Source: Actinernus sp. WN-2022 (taxonomy: Eukaryota; Cnidaria; Anthozoa; Actiniaria; Actinernidae). Taken from it: a stretch of 64,000 nt of DNA. Location of the stretch: the NCBI GenBank assembly GCA_030867875.1, contig JAOWCC010000019.1, positions 79,698,861 to 79,762,860 of the forward strand, written 5' to 3'. The notes under the pieces are model-generated. The model was not told the origin of the DNA and did no database searches. It saw only the letters and a list, made by a program, of their open reading frames with translations. The position numbers were made by a program, and so were the translations under genes. Shown piece by piece: positions 33,000-44,096 of the stretch (position 1 is its first letter; each line of letters begins with the position of its first letter).

Positions 33000-34032
33000 G
33001 GTAACCCCACATACTAATAAGCGATAAATATACGTGGAGTCTAGGAAGCCTGTGCTTTATCGAGGGTGGGGTAACGGCTATTTCCAAGCGACTACAAATG
33101 CGTTACGTAACCTACATGCGTCAATAAAACAGTAACCGCGATAGTAAACTATACAAAACTATTTAGACTACTTTTCAATTCGAATAGTTAATATTAATTC
33201 AAAGTAGGACCTTTAATTTAATTTAGTACAAAGCGTCCTATTTGGGGAGCCGCGCCATATTTGAACGAGGGAAGAATGGGGCGAGGACAATAAAGGAAGG
33301 AGGGGAAGGAATCTGTACTACGTGGAGGCGATGGGTTACATTTACCGAATTTTATGAAACAAGTAATGCATCAAATCCAGAAGCATCGCGATGTAATTTT
33401 GACTCCTTCATATATACCAGTATTCTTTGGTTCAGTGATATTCCATCACATTTTACAACAACTGCTCAGTTTCTCTTACATCAGAGCGTGTGCACAAGTT
33501 TACAAGATCGAAAATGCCACTTCTGCCTATAGAGTACTTATGAACATTGTTATTAATATGGGAATGTGCAGTATTACCTATCTGTTTTACAGTAAATATC
33601 CCTCGGCTCGGCCGGGTTCGATTTTCCAATTCATGTACTGTGTACGATTGGTTTTGGCGGTGAATTGATTTGAACTTCCAATAGGATGCAAGCAAATATC
33701 TAATCTTAGCAACAACCATTTAGGTACAATCCAAAGGTTTTTAACGTTAAAGATAACTCCCAATTTTCAATGCCTTTGTCCAAATAAATCAATCCTCCAA
33801 AAAGGCTTTATGTTTGACTTCCGGTGAAATTGCATTGTTCAGAACAGCCAATCAGAATACACAAATCGAGTTGTTCCAGAGCCCTATATTTTCTTCGGGC
33901 ATGCGCAGTAAGAAACATGGGGTCTGGGTACGAGATTGGGTATACATCAGCTATAAGTGTCACTATTTTGTTCTAAACATAATATCAAAATACAAATCAT
34001 AATTATCTGAAAGCAATCAATTATTTTACCAG
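33000..34032. other. Remainder of intron 1, copy 3
   Basis: Collinear in pieces with 18590-19918 of copy 2 (for example the 150 bases before exon 2 are almost identical). No gene. A 104-codon open frame at 33354-33668 has no recognisable feature. Confidence 0.5.
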
Positions 34033-34843
34033 GTTGATAGTGCATCTGGTAGATCCTTCACTTACGCACAACTTAAGGCACTAACACGAAAGTGTGGCTC
34101 TGCTCTCGTTAAACAAGGCTTCCAATACAAAGACACACTCGCTATAATACTTCCCAACATCATCGAGTACCCGATAGTGTTTTATGGCGTGATGTCAATC
34201 GGTGGAATAGCGACCACCATTAACCCGACCTACACGGTACGCGAACTGGTCTACCAACTGAACGACTCGTGCTCTAATTACGTTGTAGGCCTCTTTCCCC
34301 GAAGAAGATCGGCCGTGCCGATCGAAATATTGGAAGAAACACTCTCTACCGTTGAATCAGCCTTTCCTTTCTTGTCTATCTAATTACGTCATCACCGTCC
34401 CGTCGCAGGTGGAGAAAGTGACGCGAGCAGCAGCACAATGCGGCATTCGACGTGTGCTGGTGCTCGGTGAAGCTGATGGCTACGAGTCATTTGAACAGCT
34501 CATATTGAACGACGATGGCTCTACTTTCCCTAAGAACGTGCCAGTACCGGATTGGAGAGAAGATGTTTGTTGTTTGCCTTATTCCAGCGGCACCACTGGC
34601 CTCCCGAAAGGCGTTATGCTGACTCATTATAATCTTATTTGTCACGCGCTTATAGTGACCCACCCTGATAGGATGGTACTACCTGAGCACATCGATCGAA
34701 GAGTCAGTTTACTGGTTATACCGATGTTTCATATATCTGGCTTGAGTGTTTTCCTCGGGATCTTTTTGTACTTGGGATCGAAGTTGGTCTGCATGCGACA
34801 GTTTGAACCTATGGCATTCCTGAAGGCCATACAAGACCACAAG
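34033..34843 (+). pseudogene. Copy 3, exon 2 interrupted by insertion
   Basis: 811 bases where copy 2 has 705. The P-loop [11 protein letters not shown] is still present after the insertion but in a different frame from the exon start. Confidence 0.9.
34284..34378 (+). mobile_element. 95-bp Penelope-like element 3' fragment in exon 2
   Basis: Flanked by TCTAATTACGT at 34273-34283 and 34379-34389. The inserted bases contain CCGAAGAAGATCGGCC hairpin and GAAATATTGG, and end AATCAGCCTTTCCTTTCTTG. This matches the 3' tail of the Penelope-like element at 25971-26060 (AATCAGCCTTTCATCTTG). Copy 2 supplies the empty site. Confidence 0.85.
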
Positions 34844-35546
34844 GTAAAAGAAAGTTTTTTTTTCTCAGTTATGGGAAACCTTTTGGTAAATTGTAATAGC
34901 TTCACGACCCTTTTCGTTTGGATTCTCGTTGAGTGCGTTTATAGGCTTCCCGACTGACTTCCATGTGGTCGCATATGCGGATTGAAACTGATTTGGTGTA
35001 TACGTCGGTTAAACATCGGAAACATCCGACAATGTTTCAGGAAATCCCGAGTAGGTTAATATGGAAAATTTAGTATTCTGATTGGTCAGTCAATTATTCA
35101 CAGTTGAGCTCGAAATGAGCGTTCCATCCGCTCGCATATTCAAGACTGACAGATTTAACCAAACCCTGATCAACAGTTACTTCAACAACAAGAACATGGT
35201 CGTGAGGCTTCTTTAATGTACTACTAGTTAAAGTAAAACTGATTTCCTTAAGCATAAAATAGCGGTTTTTATGACGAACTCTTGCGTGTATATTAAAACC
35301 TGGCTTTACTCGAAGTATCCCTTACCCACTCGATGGGCGATATCGTATAAAACGAAGGGCTAGCGCTCGAAACGTCAGCTGCTACTCGCTTTCCACGGCG
35401 GTTAGCATACCTCAATCGACTTTAGTTGATTACATACCATTGTTTATCTTCCCCGCCGACGCAGACCAATACTAGTTTTTACAGGAACTAGTTGCCTATC
35501 GTATAAAAATAGGTAGTTGAATATTCTAGCTTGCTGTGGTTTTCAG

Positions 35547-35721
35547 GTAACCGATCTCACCTTAGTACCACCACTGGTCTTGTTCCTGACCAAACACCCC
35601 AGCGTTGAAAAATACGACCTGTCAAGTGTGTACGGCATCAGTTGTGGGGCCGCACCTCTGGGCGATGGAGTTGTGGATGCTCTAAAGGCGAGAATGCCCG
35701 AAGTCAAAGAAATTATCCAAG
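35547..35721 (+). CDS. Copy 3, exon 3
   Basis: 175 bases after TTTTCAG; GISCGAAPLG where copy 2 has [10 protein letters not shown]. Open. Confidence 0.85.
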
Positions 35722-36202
35722 GTATGAAGTGTCGCCGAAACTATTTTCCAAGGATTGAAGGGAAGAAGGAGCCCATTACCAGGAGCTTCCGTATATACTA
35801 TATCCGTGAGTCAGCATATGACCGGATTGAGCTATTTTTTCTGGGTAACTGCCTTCTGACTCCACTGCGATCCGTGCACGCGTTCCGTAATTATCGAGAT
35901 TGATCTATTGTCATTGTTCTTTGAGGTGATTTACTAACACTGCATTGTCTTGACTATGGTTTGATTGGATTCTCAAAGAAAGGGCACGAGAACTCCCGCG
36001 AGATCTGTTCTAAATATAGCTCAATCCGGTCATACGCTGACTCACAGACCTAGGACCCACCTAGTATGGGAGATGGATGCTTCTGGTAATGGGCTCCTGA
36101 GGGAAGAGAATTGCATTCCAATTCAGGATTAAGGATGACTAGTTGCTGTAAAAACTAATGCTGGGGTACGTCGGCTGGGAAGATAAATACTGGGCGTGAA
36201 AT

Positions 36203-36481
36203 AGCCTGGAAAAGCAGCCGACTCTTATCGCTCCCCAATCTTTCGCGATAGACGAGTTCGCGGTAAATTCCGACATTCAGATACAAACTTAACTGAGATA
36301 CCAGGTATCTGAAGAATATTTCAGAAATTCGATTTTACGGATTTTATTTGGCATCGGATTGCATCAATTCCTATACAAACATGTATATTTCGCGCCATGT
36401 TTGCACCCTTTTCAAAATGTCGGAATTTACCGCGAACTGGTCTATTGGGGAGCGATAAGAGTCGGCTGGTTTCCCAGGCTA
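36203..36481. mobile_element. Mutator-like MITE (279 bp) in intron 3
   Basis: TIRs of about 70 bases start AGCCTGGAAAAGCAGCCG and continue with ACTCTTATCGCTCCCCAAT. GGCGTGAAAT is duplicated at 36193-36202 and 36482-36491. Copy 2 has the unoccupied site near 21905 (CTAGGCCTGAAATGTC). The inner part resembles 30150-30310. Confidence 0.85.
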
Positions 36482-36651
36482 GGCGTGAAATGTCAGCTCA
36501 GTTCTACTTGCTTCTCACGGCGGTTAGCATACCTTAGTGTAATTCTGGAATAGCCTGTCCCAAGCTCTAAATAGTGGGAAGGGAATGTTAAGAAAAAGGA
36601 AATTAGAAGGAGTCTGGGGTAGAGGAAGATGAACTCTTCCCTCCTATCGAT

Positions 36652-37042
36652 GGTTAGGGCTAGATTCCATCCGCCAGAAGGACGCCATCCCAAAAGTGAC
36701 TGCACTAAAATACTTCATTGAGAGCAGGAACTGGTGTCTAATGAAGTAACGTCTGCTAATCAAACAGCATGCAAGTATAAAAGTTCTAAAAAAGCGGTTG
36801 TTGACAGCAAATCCCTCGTGGCGTAAGGGATAGTGACGGTTAAGGTTTCGGTTAATAGATGGGTTAGGGTTTAGGTTCGAGTCTTCGTGGAGTCGATTTT
36901 TAAAAAATATAGTTGAGGAAGCGTACTTGTTCGCCTAAATTTCTAAGTGCCGCTTTAGTTTGTATCCTAGAAATATAACATCGAGAAAATAGTGCAGCGC
37001 ATTGCAATTCGACCTTCTGGCGGATGGAATCTAGCCGCGACC
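36652..37042. mobile_element. Mutator-like MITE (391 bp) with TTAGGG motifs
   Basis: Ends GGTTAGGGCTAGATTCCATC and its near reverse complement (GATGGAATCTAGCCGCGACC). The 9-bp duplication CCTATCGAT is at 36643-36651 and 37043-37051. The interior has GACGGTTAAGG and GGGTTAGGGTTTAGG. Copy 2 has no insert here (near 22118). A diverged relative lies at 46371-46742. Confidence 0.85.
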
Positions 37043-37602
37043 CCTATCGATCCCTTCTCTTCCTCCACCTCTCTTTTCCCCAGTCTTCCTGTTCTTTCTT
37101 TTTGCCTCACCTTTTTTGCCATCCCCTCCGACTATCTAGAACCTAATTCGGATACAGAGAGGGGTGTTCAAAATGAAAAGTACCATCAACTTCTGGCTAG
37201 GCAAAATAAACCCAATAAGAAAAAGAAGACATGATTTTCCACATTGAAGTCTCGTAATTCGTTTTTTCCAATCAAGTGGAAAATTGGGTTCGAGTACGAG
37301 TCTATGGATTGTTTGGATAAATAATCTAGAAAGGTGACGTCTTCTGTGAACGAAATTTTGACGAATTGCCGAACAAAAAGACTTTAACAAGTCAAAAATT
37401 ACGATAATGAACGCCAAAATTATAACCAATCAGGGATTAGCACGTGATCTTCACATGTCGCACCGTTTCATCTGTAACTGTCAGACACGTAATAAACAGA
37501 ATAATACATAGACGTTTGGAGGTATGGAATTCATCTTCGCTTGCTGATCTTTAGGTATATTTTATTATTGTCTTGGTATCAGTAATCAGGTGAATTGTAG
37601 TA

Positions 37603-37853
37603 GAGCGGTTTTCAGTTGAGTGTAGTAAAACCAAACGCAAATTACCCACAGCCAGCCAATCACAGGAGCGAGTAATCACAAGTAACTCATAAATGGCTTC
37701 CCTGTGAGCCAATGACAAACCAAAGCAAAACCAAAACCAATTTGCTTTTGGTTTTACTTTGGATTCTGATTGGTTGGTTTACTTTCTCAGCCAATAGGAG
37801 AGCTTAGTAAACGCAAAACCAAAACACTTCCGACACTCAATTGAAATCCGCTC
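37603..37853. mobile_element. TA-flanked MITE (251 bp), GAGCGG...GAGTGT ends
   Basis: Inverted ends GAGCGGTTTTCAGTTGAGTG and CACTCAATTGAAATCCGCTC; TA at 37601-37602 and 37854-37855. Rich in AAACCAAA and CCAATCA words. Copy 2 lacks it between AATTGTAA and TAACACGTG. I recall this MITE as abundant in anthozoan genomes, from memory. Confidence 0.85.
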
Positions 37854-37926
37854 TATAACATGTGTTGGCTTTATATTGATAAGGATTATATTTCCTTTAC
37901 CCCGTGTTAATGTTCCCTTCTTCCAG

Positions 37927-38021
37927 GGTACGGTCTTACTGTCTTAGTTTGTATGGTTCCTGCGCCTGGTGTGTTCAAGCCAGCTTCTGTTGGTGGAGTC
38001 TGTCCTAATTTACAGGCTAAG
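37927..38021 (+). pseudogene. Copy 3, exon 4 with damaged YGLTE motif
   Basis: 95 bases against 101 in copy 2. The stretch after GGTCTTACT differs (GTCTTAGTT for GAGACAAGCCCAACC), an in-frame loss of two codons with replacement of ETSP. Confidence 0.85.
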
Positions 38022-38033
38022 GTATAAATAATA

Positions 38034-38253
38034 GGCCTTTTGCAGCTATAACAGTCACGTGCTGATATAATACAGTCACGTGCTGATATAATACTTCGTT
38101 AACGAATGAATGAGCTCGTAATGCCCATGGGAAAGGCGTTGCTATGGATGTTGGATAGCAAGCCATTTTTAAAAACGCTGTTTTAGAAAGATAGACAATC
38201 GATTGGAGGTGAAAAATAGCATTTACAAACAGGTTTTGCTAATAACAATACCG
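38034..38253. mobile_element. GGCCCTTTGCAGCTAACA family MITE, copy 3, right end missing
   Basis: Starts GGCCTTTTGCAGCT after TA, and carries an internal duplication of CAGTCACGTGCTGATATAAT. It matches 9427-9701 up to AATACCG and then stops. Lies in intron 4 of copy 3, absent from copy 2. Confidence 0.75.
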
Positions 38254-38508
38254 CACATGCAGAGTTCAATGGCAAAAGAGACGCCGGACGCTCCGCATTC
38301 TCCAGCATTTTGGAGGAGGAGATCTAGTGGTAGTAAATATAGCAAAAATGAAGTCGGCCAGAAATTTCTTAGTTTCTATCGTATCGCACTTTATATAATG
38401 TATTATTTTGTAGCCTACCTTTCATGTCACCTGAAAAAGAATAGTAATACGTAATATGTGTAATTTAGCTTGAAGAAAAAAATAATAGTCTTGCATATTT
38501 TGTTTTAG

Positions 38509-38590
38509 GTAATTGACTTAAGAACAGGAGAACTGTTACCAGCACGAAAAGATGGCGAGATTTGCATCAAAGGTCCTACCATCATGAAAG
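38509..38590 (+). CDS. Copy 3, exon 5
   Basis: 82 bases after TTTTAG; same residues as copy 2 (GEICIKGP). Confidence 0.85.
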
Positions 38591-38682
38591 GTAAGCTACA
38601 CATCCTACAGGATATGGCCTTCTTATATACAGAGCTCCTGAGCTGATATGAATCTCGAATCTTTAATTTGGATCACTCTTAG

Positions 38683-38828
38683 GTTACTTCAACAATCCGA
38701 AGGCCACCGCGGAGACTATTGACAGCGAGGGCTGGCTACACACAGGAGACATTGGACATTATGACGAGGAAGAGCATTTCTATATAGTGGGTAGAGTCAA
38801 GGAACTTATCAAGTACAAGGGATTTCAG
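38683..38828 (+). CDS. Copy 3, exon 6
   Basis: 146 bases; HTGD and hinge intact. Confidence 0.85.
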
Positions 38829-38999
38829 GTGAGATCATGGATGAGTGTTTTTTCGTAAACTGACTCACTTGCATGTGTAGGTCTGCGTCGGCTGGAAAGA
38901 GTCGGACACTGAGAGCGCACAATTTTGAAGTAAAAAATTGCGTCGTACAGTAAATTCATTAACTGATACTGATGCTAGTCCTCCTCTTTGTGATGTTAG

Positions 39000-39314
39000 G
39001 TTCCTCCTGCCGAACTGGAAGACCTGCTGCTGTCCCACCCCCAGACAGTGGACGCAGCAGTCATAGGTATTCCAAATACTGAGGCTGGTGAACTGCCTAA
39101 GGCGTTTGTAGTACTCAGGGAGGGGAACCACGGGATTACTGCAGAGGATATCGTGAAGTTTGTGTCTGAAAATGTGGCTCCTTATAAGAGGCTTAGAGGG
39201 GGCGTGGAGTTTGTAAAGAGCATCCCTAAGAATGCGAGTGGGAAGATAATGAGACGGCAGATCAGAGAACAGGAGGCGCTGAAGACGAGGGAGAAAATAA
39301 GGCACAAGTTGTAG
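39000..39314 (+). CDS. Copy 3, terminal exon 7
   Basis: 315 bases to the stop; catalytic Lys context ASGK intact, ending RHKL. Confidence 0.85.
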   Translation, partial: VPPAELEDLLLSHPQTVDAAVIGIPNTEAGELPKAFVVLREGNHGITAEDIVKFVSENVAPYKRLRGGVEFVKSIPKNASGKIMRRQIREQEALKTREKIRHKL

Positions 39315-39711
39315 GCCCAACAGGACATTGGAATGCATGATGGGGACCAAATCCACCGTGCAAGAAAAAAGGGGCTCGTACTTTTACCCACAATTCTTCG
39401 CCAAAAACGTTAAATTCGATATATAATTGCGGTGGGGAGGTCTTAAATCTTAACAAGAGCCCATCTGGGCTTTCACTCGGGCCACATGAGATTGAAGATG
39501 AAATACACTTTCATTTGAAATCCTCTTAGTAATAACCAAAGGGAAGAATTATTAGCAGTCTTTAGGAGTGGCCGGTAGCGCGGTGACTTTCATTCTCTGC
39601 TCCCCTAGTATATATATACATGTATGTAATTTAATATTTTTGTTTTCTCGTATGTAAATTAAAGTAGTTGATCTTTTATTGAAAACACTACTTATTCATG
39701 TGTGTATGTAT

Positions 39712-40592
39712 GTTCAGACTACTATCGTGCAGCTAGCTAGAGTCTTGAGATATCTGTCAGCAACTCGCAGCTAGTTAATAAATTAGTACTGTTCAGACCT
39801 AGTAACTTAGTAGGTTTTACTTTTTGTTTTTCCCTCTTCTGGTTTGTTTCTATCTCTTAAGAGGGCATGAATGGGGTTAACGGACTACTGACAAACAGCC
39901 TTAAAAATACCTGACAACTGACAAATGACGATTTTTTTACTGACAACCGAAAAATAACTGACAACTGACAAATTTGGTTTTTGTGGGTCAAACATTGTAA
40001 ATTTTCTCTAGTAATGATTAACTAGGGCTAACTGACAACTGACAAATGGCCAAAATTTTAACTGACAACTGACATGTAGACCCCCCCATTCAGACATAGA
40101 AATTTGGTCTATGACTGCCCTTGGCGCAAGTGTTTCGAAATCGCAAATAATTGACCGCCAAAGTGCTCAATTGAAATTTCAACCAAAATATTAAAACTGT
40201 GCGAAAAACTGCTACTGACTGGTGTTTGGCGATCCTCGTTATCCATGATGGCTCAATTGACGTACAATACACCCGGTAGTTGTCATGGTAAGAGAAATTA
40301 CCTTGGAGCGAGTAGTGAACGTGGTCGTAGCGAGAGCTAGAAGTCGGCTAGATCGGATGATAACACTGACTTGACATTTGTGTACATTTCAAAACCTTAA
40401 AATAACTAAAATCTGTCATCGATGGGCTTTTAGCGCGCTAGATTCTATTCAAGCTACCTCGCAAGGTAGCTTGGAACTTCAAAGTATTCCACCGACCACT
40501 AACTAGCTAATCACCAGAGCAGAAAAACTGTTCAGACTAAAGAAGCTCGCTACCTCCTGTGGTTAGCTAGCTAGATTTACTAGCCTGAACAC
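39712..40592. mobile_element. TIR element inside the first family X copy
   Basis: Ends TGTTCAGACTACTA...AGCTAGCTAG and the inverse of TGTTCAGGCTAGTAAATCTA are inverted repeats. Comparison with the family X copy at 58489-60100, where CATGCAACGG and CACGTTTACAAT are adjacent, shows it is an insertion. The interior has at least five ACTGACAACTGACAAA words (39895-40070). Confidence 0.65.
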
Positions 40593-40689
40593 GGCCACAC
40601 GTTTACAATTTAGTCTGCAGGTCCGATAAAACTGCAGGTTCCAGTCGTAAACAGTCCGAGTTTGACCAAAGTGAAACGATCGAGCTGCT

Positions 40690-41516
40690 CGCGTCCGTAG
40701 ATATATATTTCTTCGTTTGCACTTTTGACATGATATAATTCTTCAAATGGCACCATTGTTTTATTTCTTATGTTTAATAATACAGTTCTCAGCTGTAAAA
40801 AAAATAGAACATTCTATGGAAGATTTCTTGTCCTAAAGTTTGGAAACGTAACACATGCATTTGACGCTAGAAAGTTCAGTAATCGCGGAAGTACGCAAGG
40901 TCAATTTACTAGTGGCAGTTTACTAGTTTGCACTATCGGCTGTTATGGAATGGAAACATACTTTCACAGCTTAATATGTATGTCGATTGGTCAGAAGGAT
41001 ATCTTGTTTAAATGCTACGGTCCTTTCGGCATCAGGAAATTTTTCGTACAGTATTTCAAGCTATGCTGTAGTGCGAGTTCAGTTACGCCACAAATGTCGG
41101 TGAAACTAATACCGTGTTCATTATTATCGGTTTTCTCTATGGGTTCTCATGTATTCAATAATTACTTCTGGAGCGTCATATTTATGTCGATTGGTCACAA
41201 TGATTTCCTCTTTCAGTTTTTCCCTTTAGTTTGGACATTAGGGATATATCCTTGGAGATTTCGTACAGTTTAGCGACCGTTGTGTCGAAAGTAGAAACGT
41301 TCGTTTGTCATGAAAGTGCGTAAACAAACTGTCACAAGCGGTTTCATAGCAGCTCGATGTTTGACTCCCATATAGTCGATGATAACTTATATAGCTTCAT
41401 ATGTACGTCGATTTCTCACAAGGATTTCCTCTTTCAGTTTTTCCCGTTAGTTTGGACATTAGGGATTTATTCTTGGAGATTTCGTACAGTTTAGCGACTG
41501 TGTGTTGAAAGTAGAA
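40690..41516. repeat. Family X interior with roughly 200-bp tandem repeats
   Basis: Blocks with ATGTCGATTGGTCACAA, TTCCTCTTTCAGTTTTTCCC and GGAGATTTCGTACAGTTTAG recur. Inverted relatives lie at 52255-53190 and 58930-59800. The 167-codon open frame at 40770-41273 is opened by these repeats and I do not call it a protein gene. Confidence 0.7.
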
Positions 41517-43467
41517 AAGAGCCCATCTGGCCTTTCACTCGGGCCACATGAGATAATTTGACTAATTAGATTTGTAAAAATCTTAGCGGATCATGTAAAT
41601 ATTCCGCTTGGCTCAAATATGAGGGTTTCTGCCGTCAAAGTTCATTTTTTGTTTCAGTTTTCCCCATATTAGCAGACTTGTATAATGTCTCGAGCTCTCC
41701 AAATCCAGTAGAAAGACTCTGGTTATTCTGTCGTAAAACATGGACCTGACCCAAATTTAGGTTGTATTGCATAATTGCCCACGATGGAATAGATTTCTGA
41801 CAATGACTATTTGCAATTGATATCTCCTTGTCTCGCCTAGTTTTCTTATCTGAGCGCGCCTGAGGAAATCTAACCTTTGTTTGCGTGACCAGCACAGTGC
41901 AATCTGATTGGTTCGAATTTGACCTTTAACGCATGCGCAGAAGCCGTCTGACATGAAATAATAAAAATAATAATAACAAGAGCCCATCTGGGCTTTCACT
42001 CGGGCCACATGAGATTGAAGATGAAATACACTTTCATTTGAAATCCTCTTAGTATCAAGTCGTGCTTTAATTCGCCAGTGAGAACGTCGAAAAAACAGAC
42101 TGGTCTATTAATCGCTTTTATGGCATGACTGTGATAACGCAGGATTCGAACAACAGAATACTGGCACATTCAAGTGTATAAATGCAATACAATGACATAT
42201 TCAGACTTTGAATTTGATTGAAAATAGATCAAAAACTCGGGGAAATGTCCGGCTAAAACTGTATGAATAAATGTGAAATGAAACATAAATTTCATAGCAA
42301 GAAAAAAAATTGTAATTCCTTATAAATGAGAAAGCTCTTCTATTAAGCCGCTTCTCATATACACAGACTGTTTCACAAAAAACATTTGCGCTTATCGACA
42401 CAAGAATTCAGTTGACCTTTCAAATAATTTATTCTGAGGTACGCATACTCTAAATCAGATGTTAAATAAAGCGATATTTAGAAGGAAAAGTACATTAACA
42501 GACAAACTGAGAGGAAATTTATTCAAATCAAAAAGAGTTTACTTACAGTACTTACGTAACTGACACCTTCGTGCACATATGCACTGAATCGGAATGAAAG
42601 TCGAAGCCTACCTCGAACTTAACTTTCAGCTAACCTGTTTCCTTTCATTCCACAATGAATAATAATCTCATAAAGTAAGCCCGTAGCTTTCAATAAATTT
42701 GCCAGTGTCTGAATGAAACAGCTAGATCTTTTCCAATTTCTCTCACGAGTCACGGCAGAAGACAGTCTCAAGCTACAAAACTTGAATTTTGATCCTCTTC
42801 ACAGTAACGTTATTTAACGTCTCCGATCAATTCCTCTCTCTTTGCTGGCAGTTCATGCTTCTTGTTCGTGTACTTGCCCCACTGAGCCGTAACCACAAAA
42901 CGAGCACAGCATTTCAGTTGGCATACACTGCGTACATCTGCTTAACTAATTAGATTTGTAAAAATCTTAGCGGATATGTAAATATTCCGCTTGGCTCAAA
43001 TATGAGGGTTTCTGCCGTCAAAGTTCATGTTTTGTTTCAGTTTTCCCCATATTAGCAGACTTGTATAATGTCTCGAGCTCTCCGAATCCAGTAGAAAGAC
43101 TCTGGTTATTCTGTCGTAAAACATGGACCTGACCCAAATTTAGGTTGTATTGCATCATTGCCCACGATGGAATAGATTTCTGACAATGACTATTTGAAAT
43201 TGATATCTCCTTGTCTCGCCTAGTCTGAGCTTTGAATTTTCTTATCTGAGCGCGCCTGAGGAAATCTAACCTTTGTTTGCGTGACCAGCATAGTGCAATC
43301 TGATTGGTTCGAATGTGACCTTAAACGCATGCGCAGAAGTCGTCTGACACGGACCAAAAAAAAAAATAATAATAACGACTTGCATTTTAAGACTCGGCGC
43401 TGCCACAGGCAGCCCGAGTAATAACCGCTTGCATTTTAAGACTCGGCGCTGCCACAGGCAGCCCGAG

Positions 43468-43624
43468 TAAAAACAAGCCAGTACAAGTGATGTTGCCAAT
43501 ATACTGCCATTGAAGAGGAATTTCTACGTGTGTGTTTTACTGTGTTAGGTTCGCAAGGGATTGTGGTTATATGTACAGCCGCCATCCTTTTCTGTACGGT
43601 AGATTGAATAAAACACGTAAAACA
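43468..43624. other. Spacer after the family X cluster
   Basis: No feature seen. Confidence 0.3.
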
Positions 43625-43763
43625 ACTGGTGGCCATCTTGGATTCAAAGCGAGGCAATCCTTTGTTTTGACAGGTTAGCCTCGTAGTGAGGGATAGTCAA
43701 AACGAGGCTAACCTGGCAAAAACAAAGAATTACCTCGCATTGAATCCAAGATGGCCACCAGGT
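43625..43763. repeat. 139-bp near-palindrome
   Basis: ACTGGTGGCCATCTTGGATT and its inverse AATCCAAGATGGCCACCAGG are the tips of arms of about 58 bases, meeting around CGAGGCTAACC. Probably a foldback MITE. Confidence 0.8.
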
Positions 43764-44044
43764 GAAAAGAGTCAATGGACAGACTCGTAAAATATAACGT
43801 GTGAAAGTTTCATTTAATTGTTCTCTGGTCACACAAATCTATATTCCGGCTACAAATATGGGTAGGTAGGCCTGTACCAGGGCATGCGGGGTGCATATAG
43901 TCCATGCGTGACTTCTTCAAGACAGCTTATAATTAATTCCATATGGGTCGTCCGGCTGTGGGGGGTGTTGTGTGTGGGCCCCCTGAAAACCACTGCGGGA
44001 GAAGACGACCAGGCCACTGACACAGGCATTATTATAGAGAATTA
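43764..44044. other. No recognised gene
   Basis: Sequence leading into the G-run; nothing supported. Confidence 0.3.
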
Positions 44045-44050
44045 TAGAGG

Positions 44051-44096
<46 letters not shown>

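Larger units (their letters stand above)
30979..39314 (+). pseudogene. 4CL-like acyl-CoA synthetase copy 3 (disrupted)
   Basis: Exons: 30979-31089, 34033-34843, 35547-35721, 37927-38021, 38509-38590, 38683-38828, 39000-39314; splice sites are conserved with copy 2. Exon 1 is in frame here ([20 protein letters not shown] and on). Exon 2 is split by a Penelope-like 3' fragment plus an 11-bp target duplication, 106 extra bases in all, giving a frameshift and stop at 34381-34383. Exon 4 has lost six bases and reads YGLTVLVCM where copy 2 has [11 protein letters not shown], removing the Mg-ATP-binding Glu. Exons 3 and 5-7 remain open. I infer a recent pseudogene: the remaining frames are nearly clean, so loss was late. 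A truncated N-terminal product could still be made. Confidence 0.85.
39454..43467. mobile_element. Family X cluster (three left ends, two right ends, nested)
   Basis: Left ends (CAAGAGCCCATCTGGGC hairpin, then ACTCGGGCCACATGAG) occur at 39454, 41517 and 41977. Right ends (hairpin CTCGGCGCTGCC-ACA-GGCAGCCCGAG) are at 43418 and 43467. The element 41977-43418 is flanked by TAA on both sides and sits inside the 41517 copy, whose last 50 bases resume at 43422-43467. The 39454 copy keeps only its left part and is joined to the 41517 copy near 41516. None codes for a recognised transposase. Confidence 0.75.

Noticed and set aside
40770..41273. 167-codon open frame, with inverted relatives at 52273 and 59155
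   Set aside because: The frame is created by roughly 200-bp tandem DNA repeats in family X, and the other copies carry stops in the same frame.
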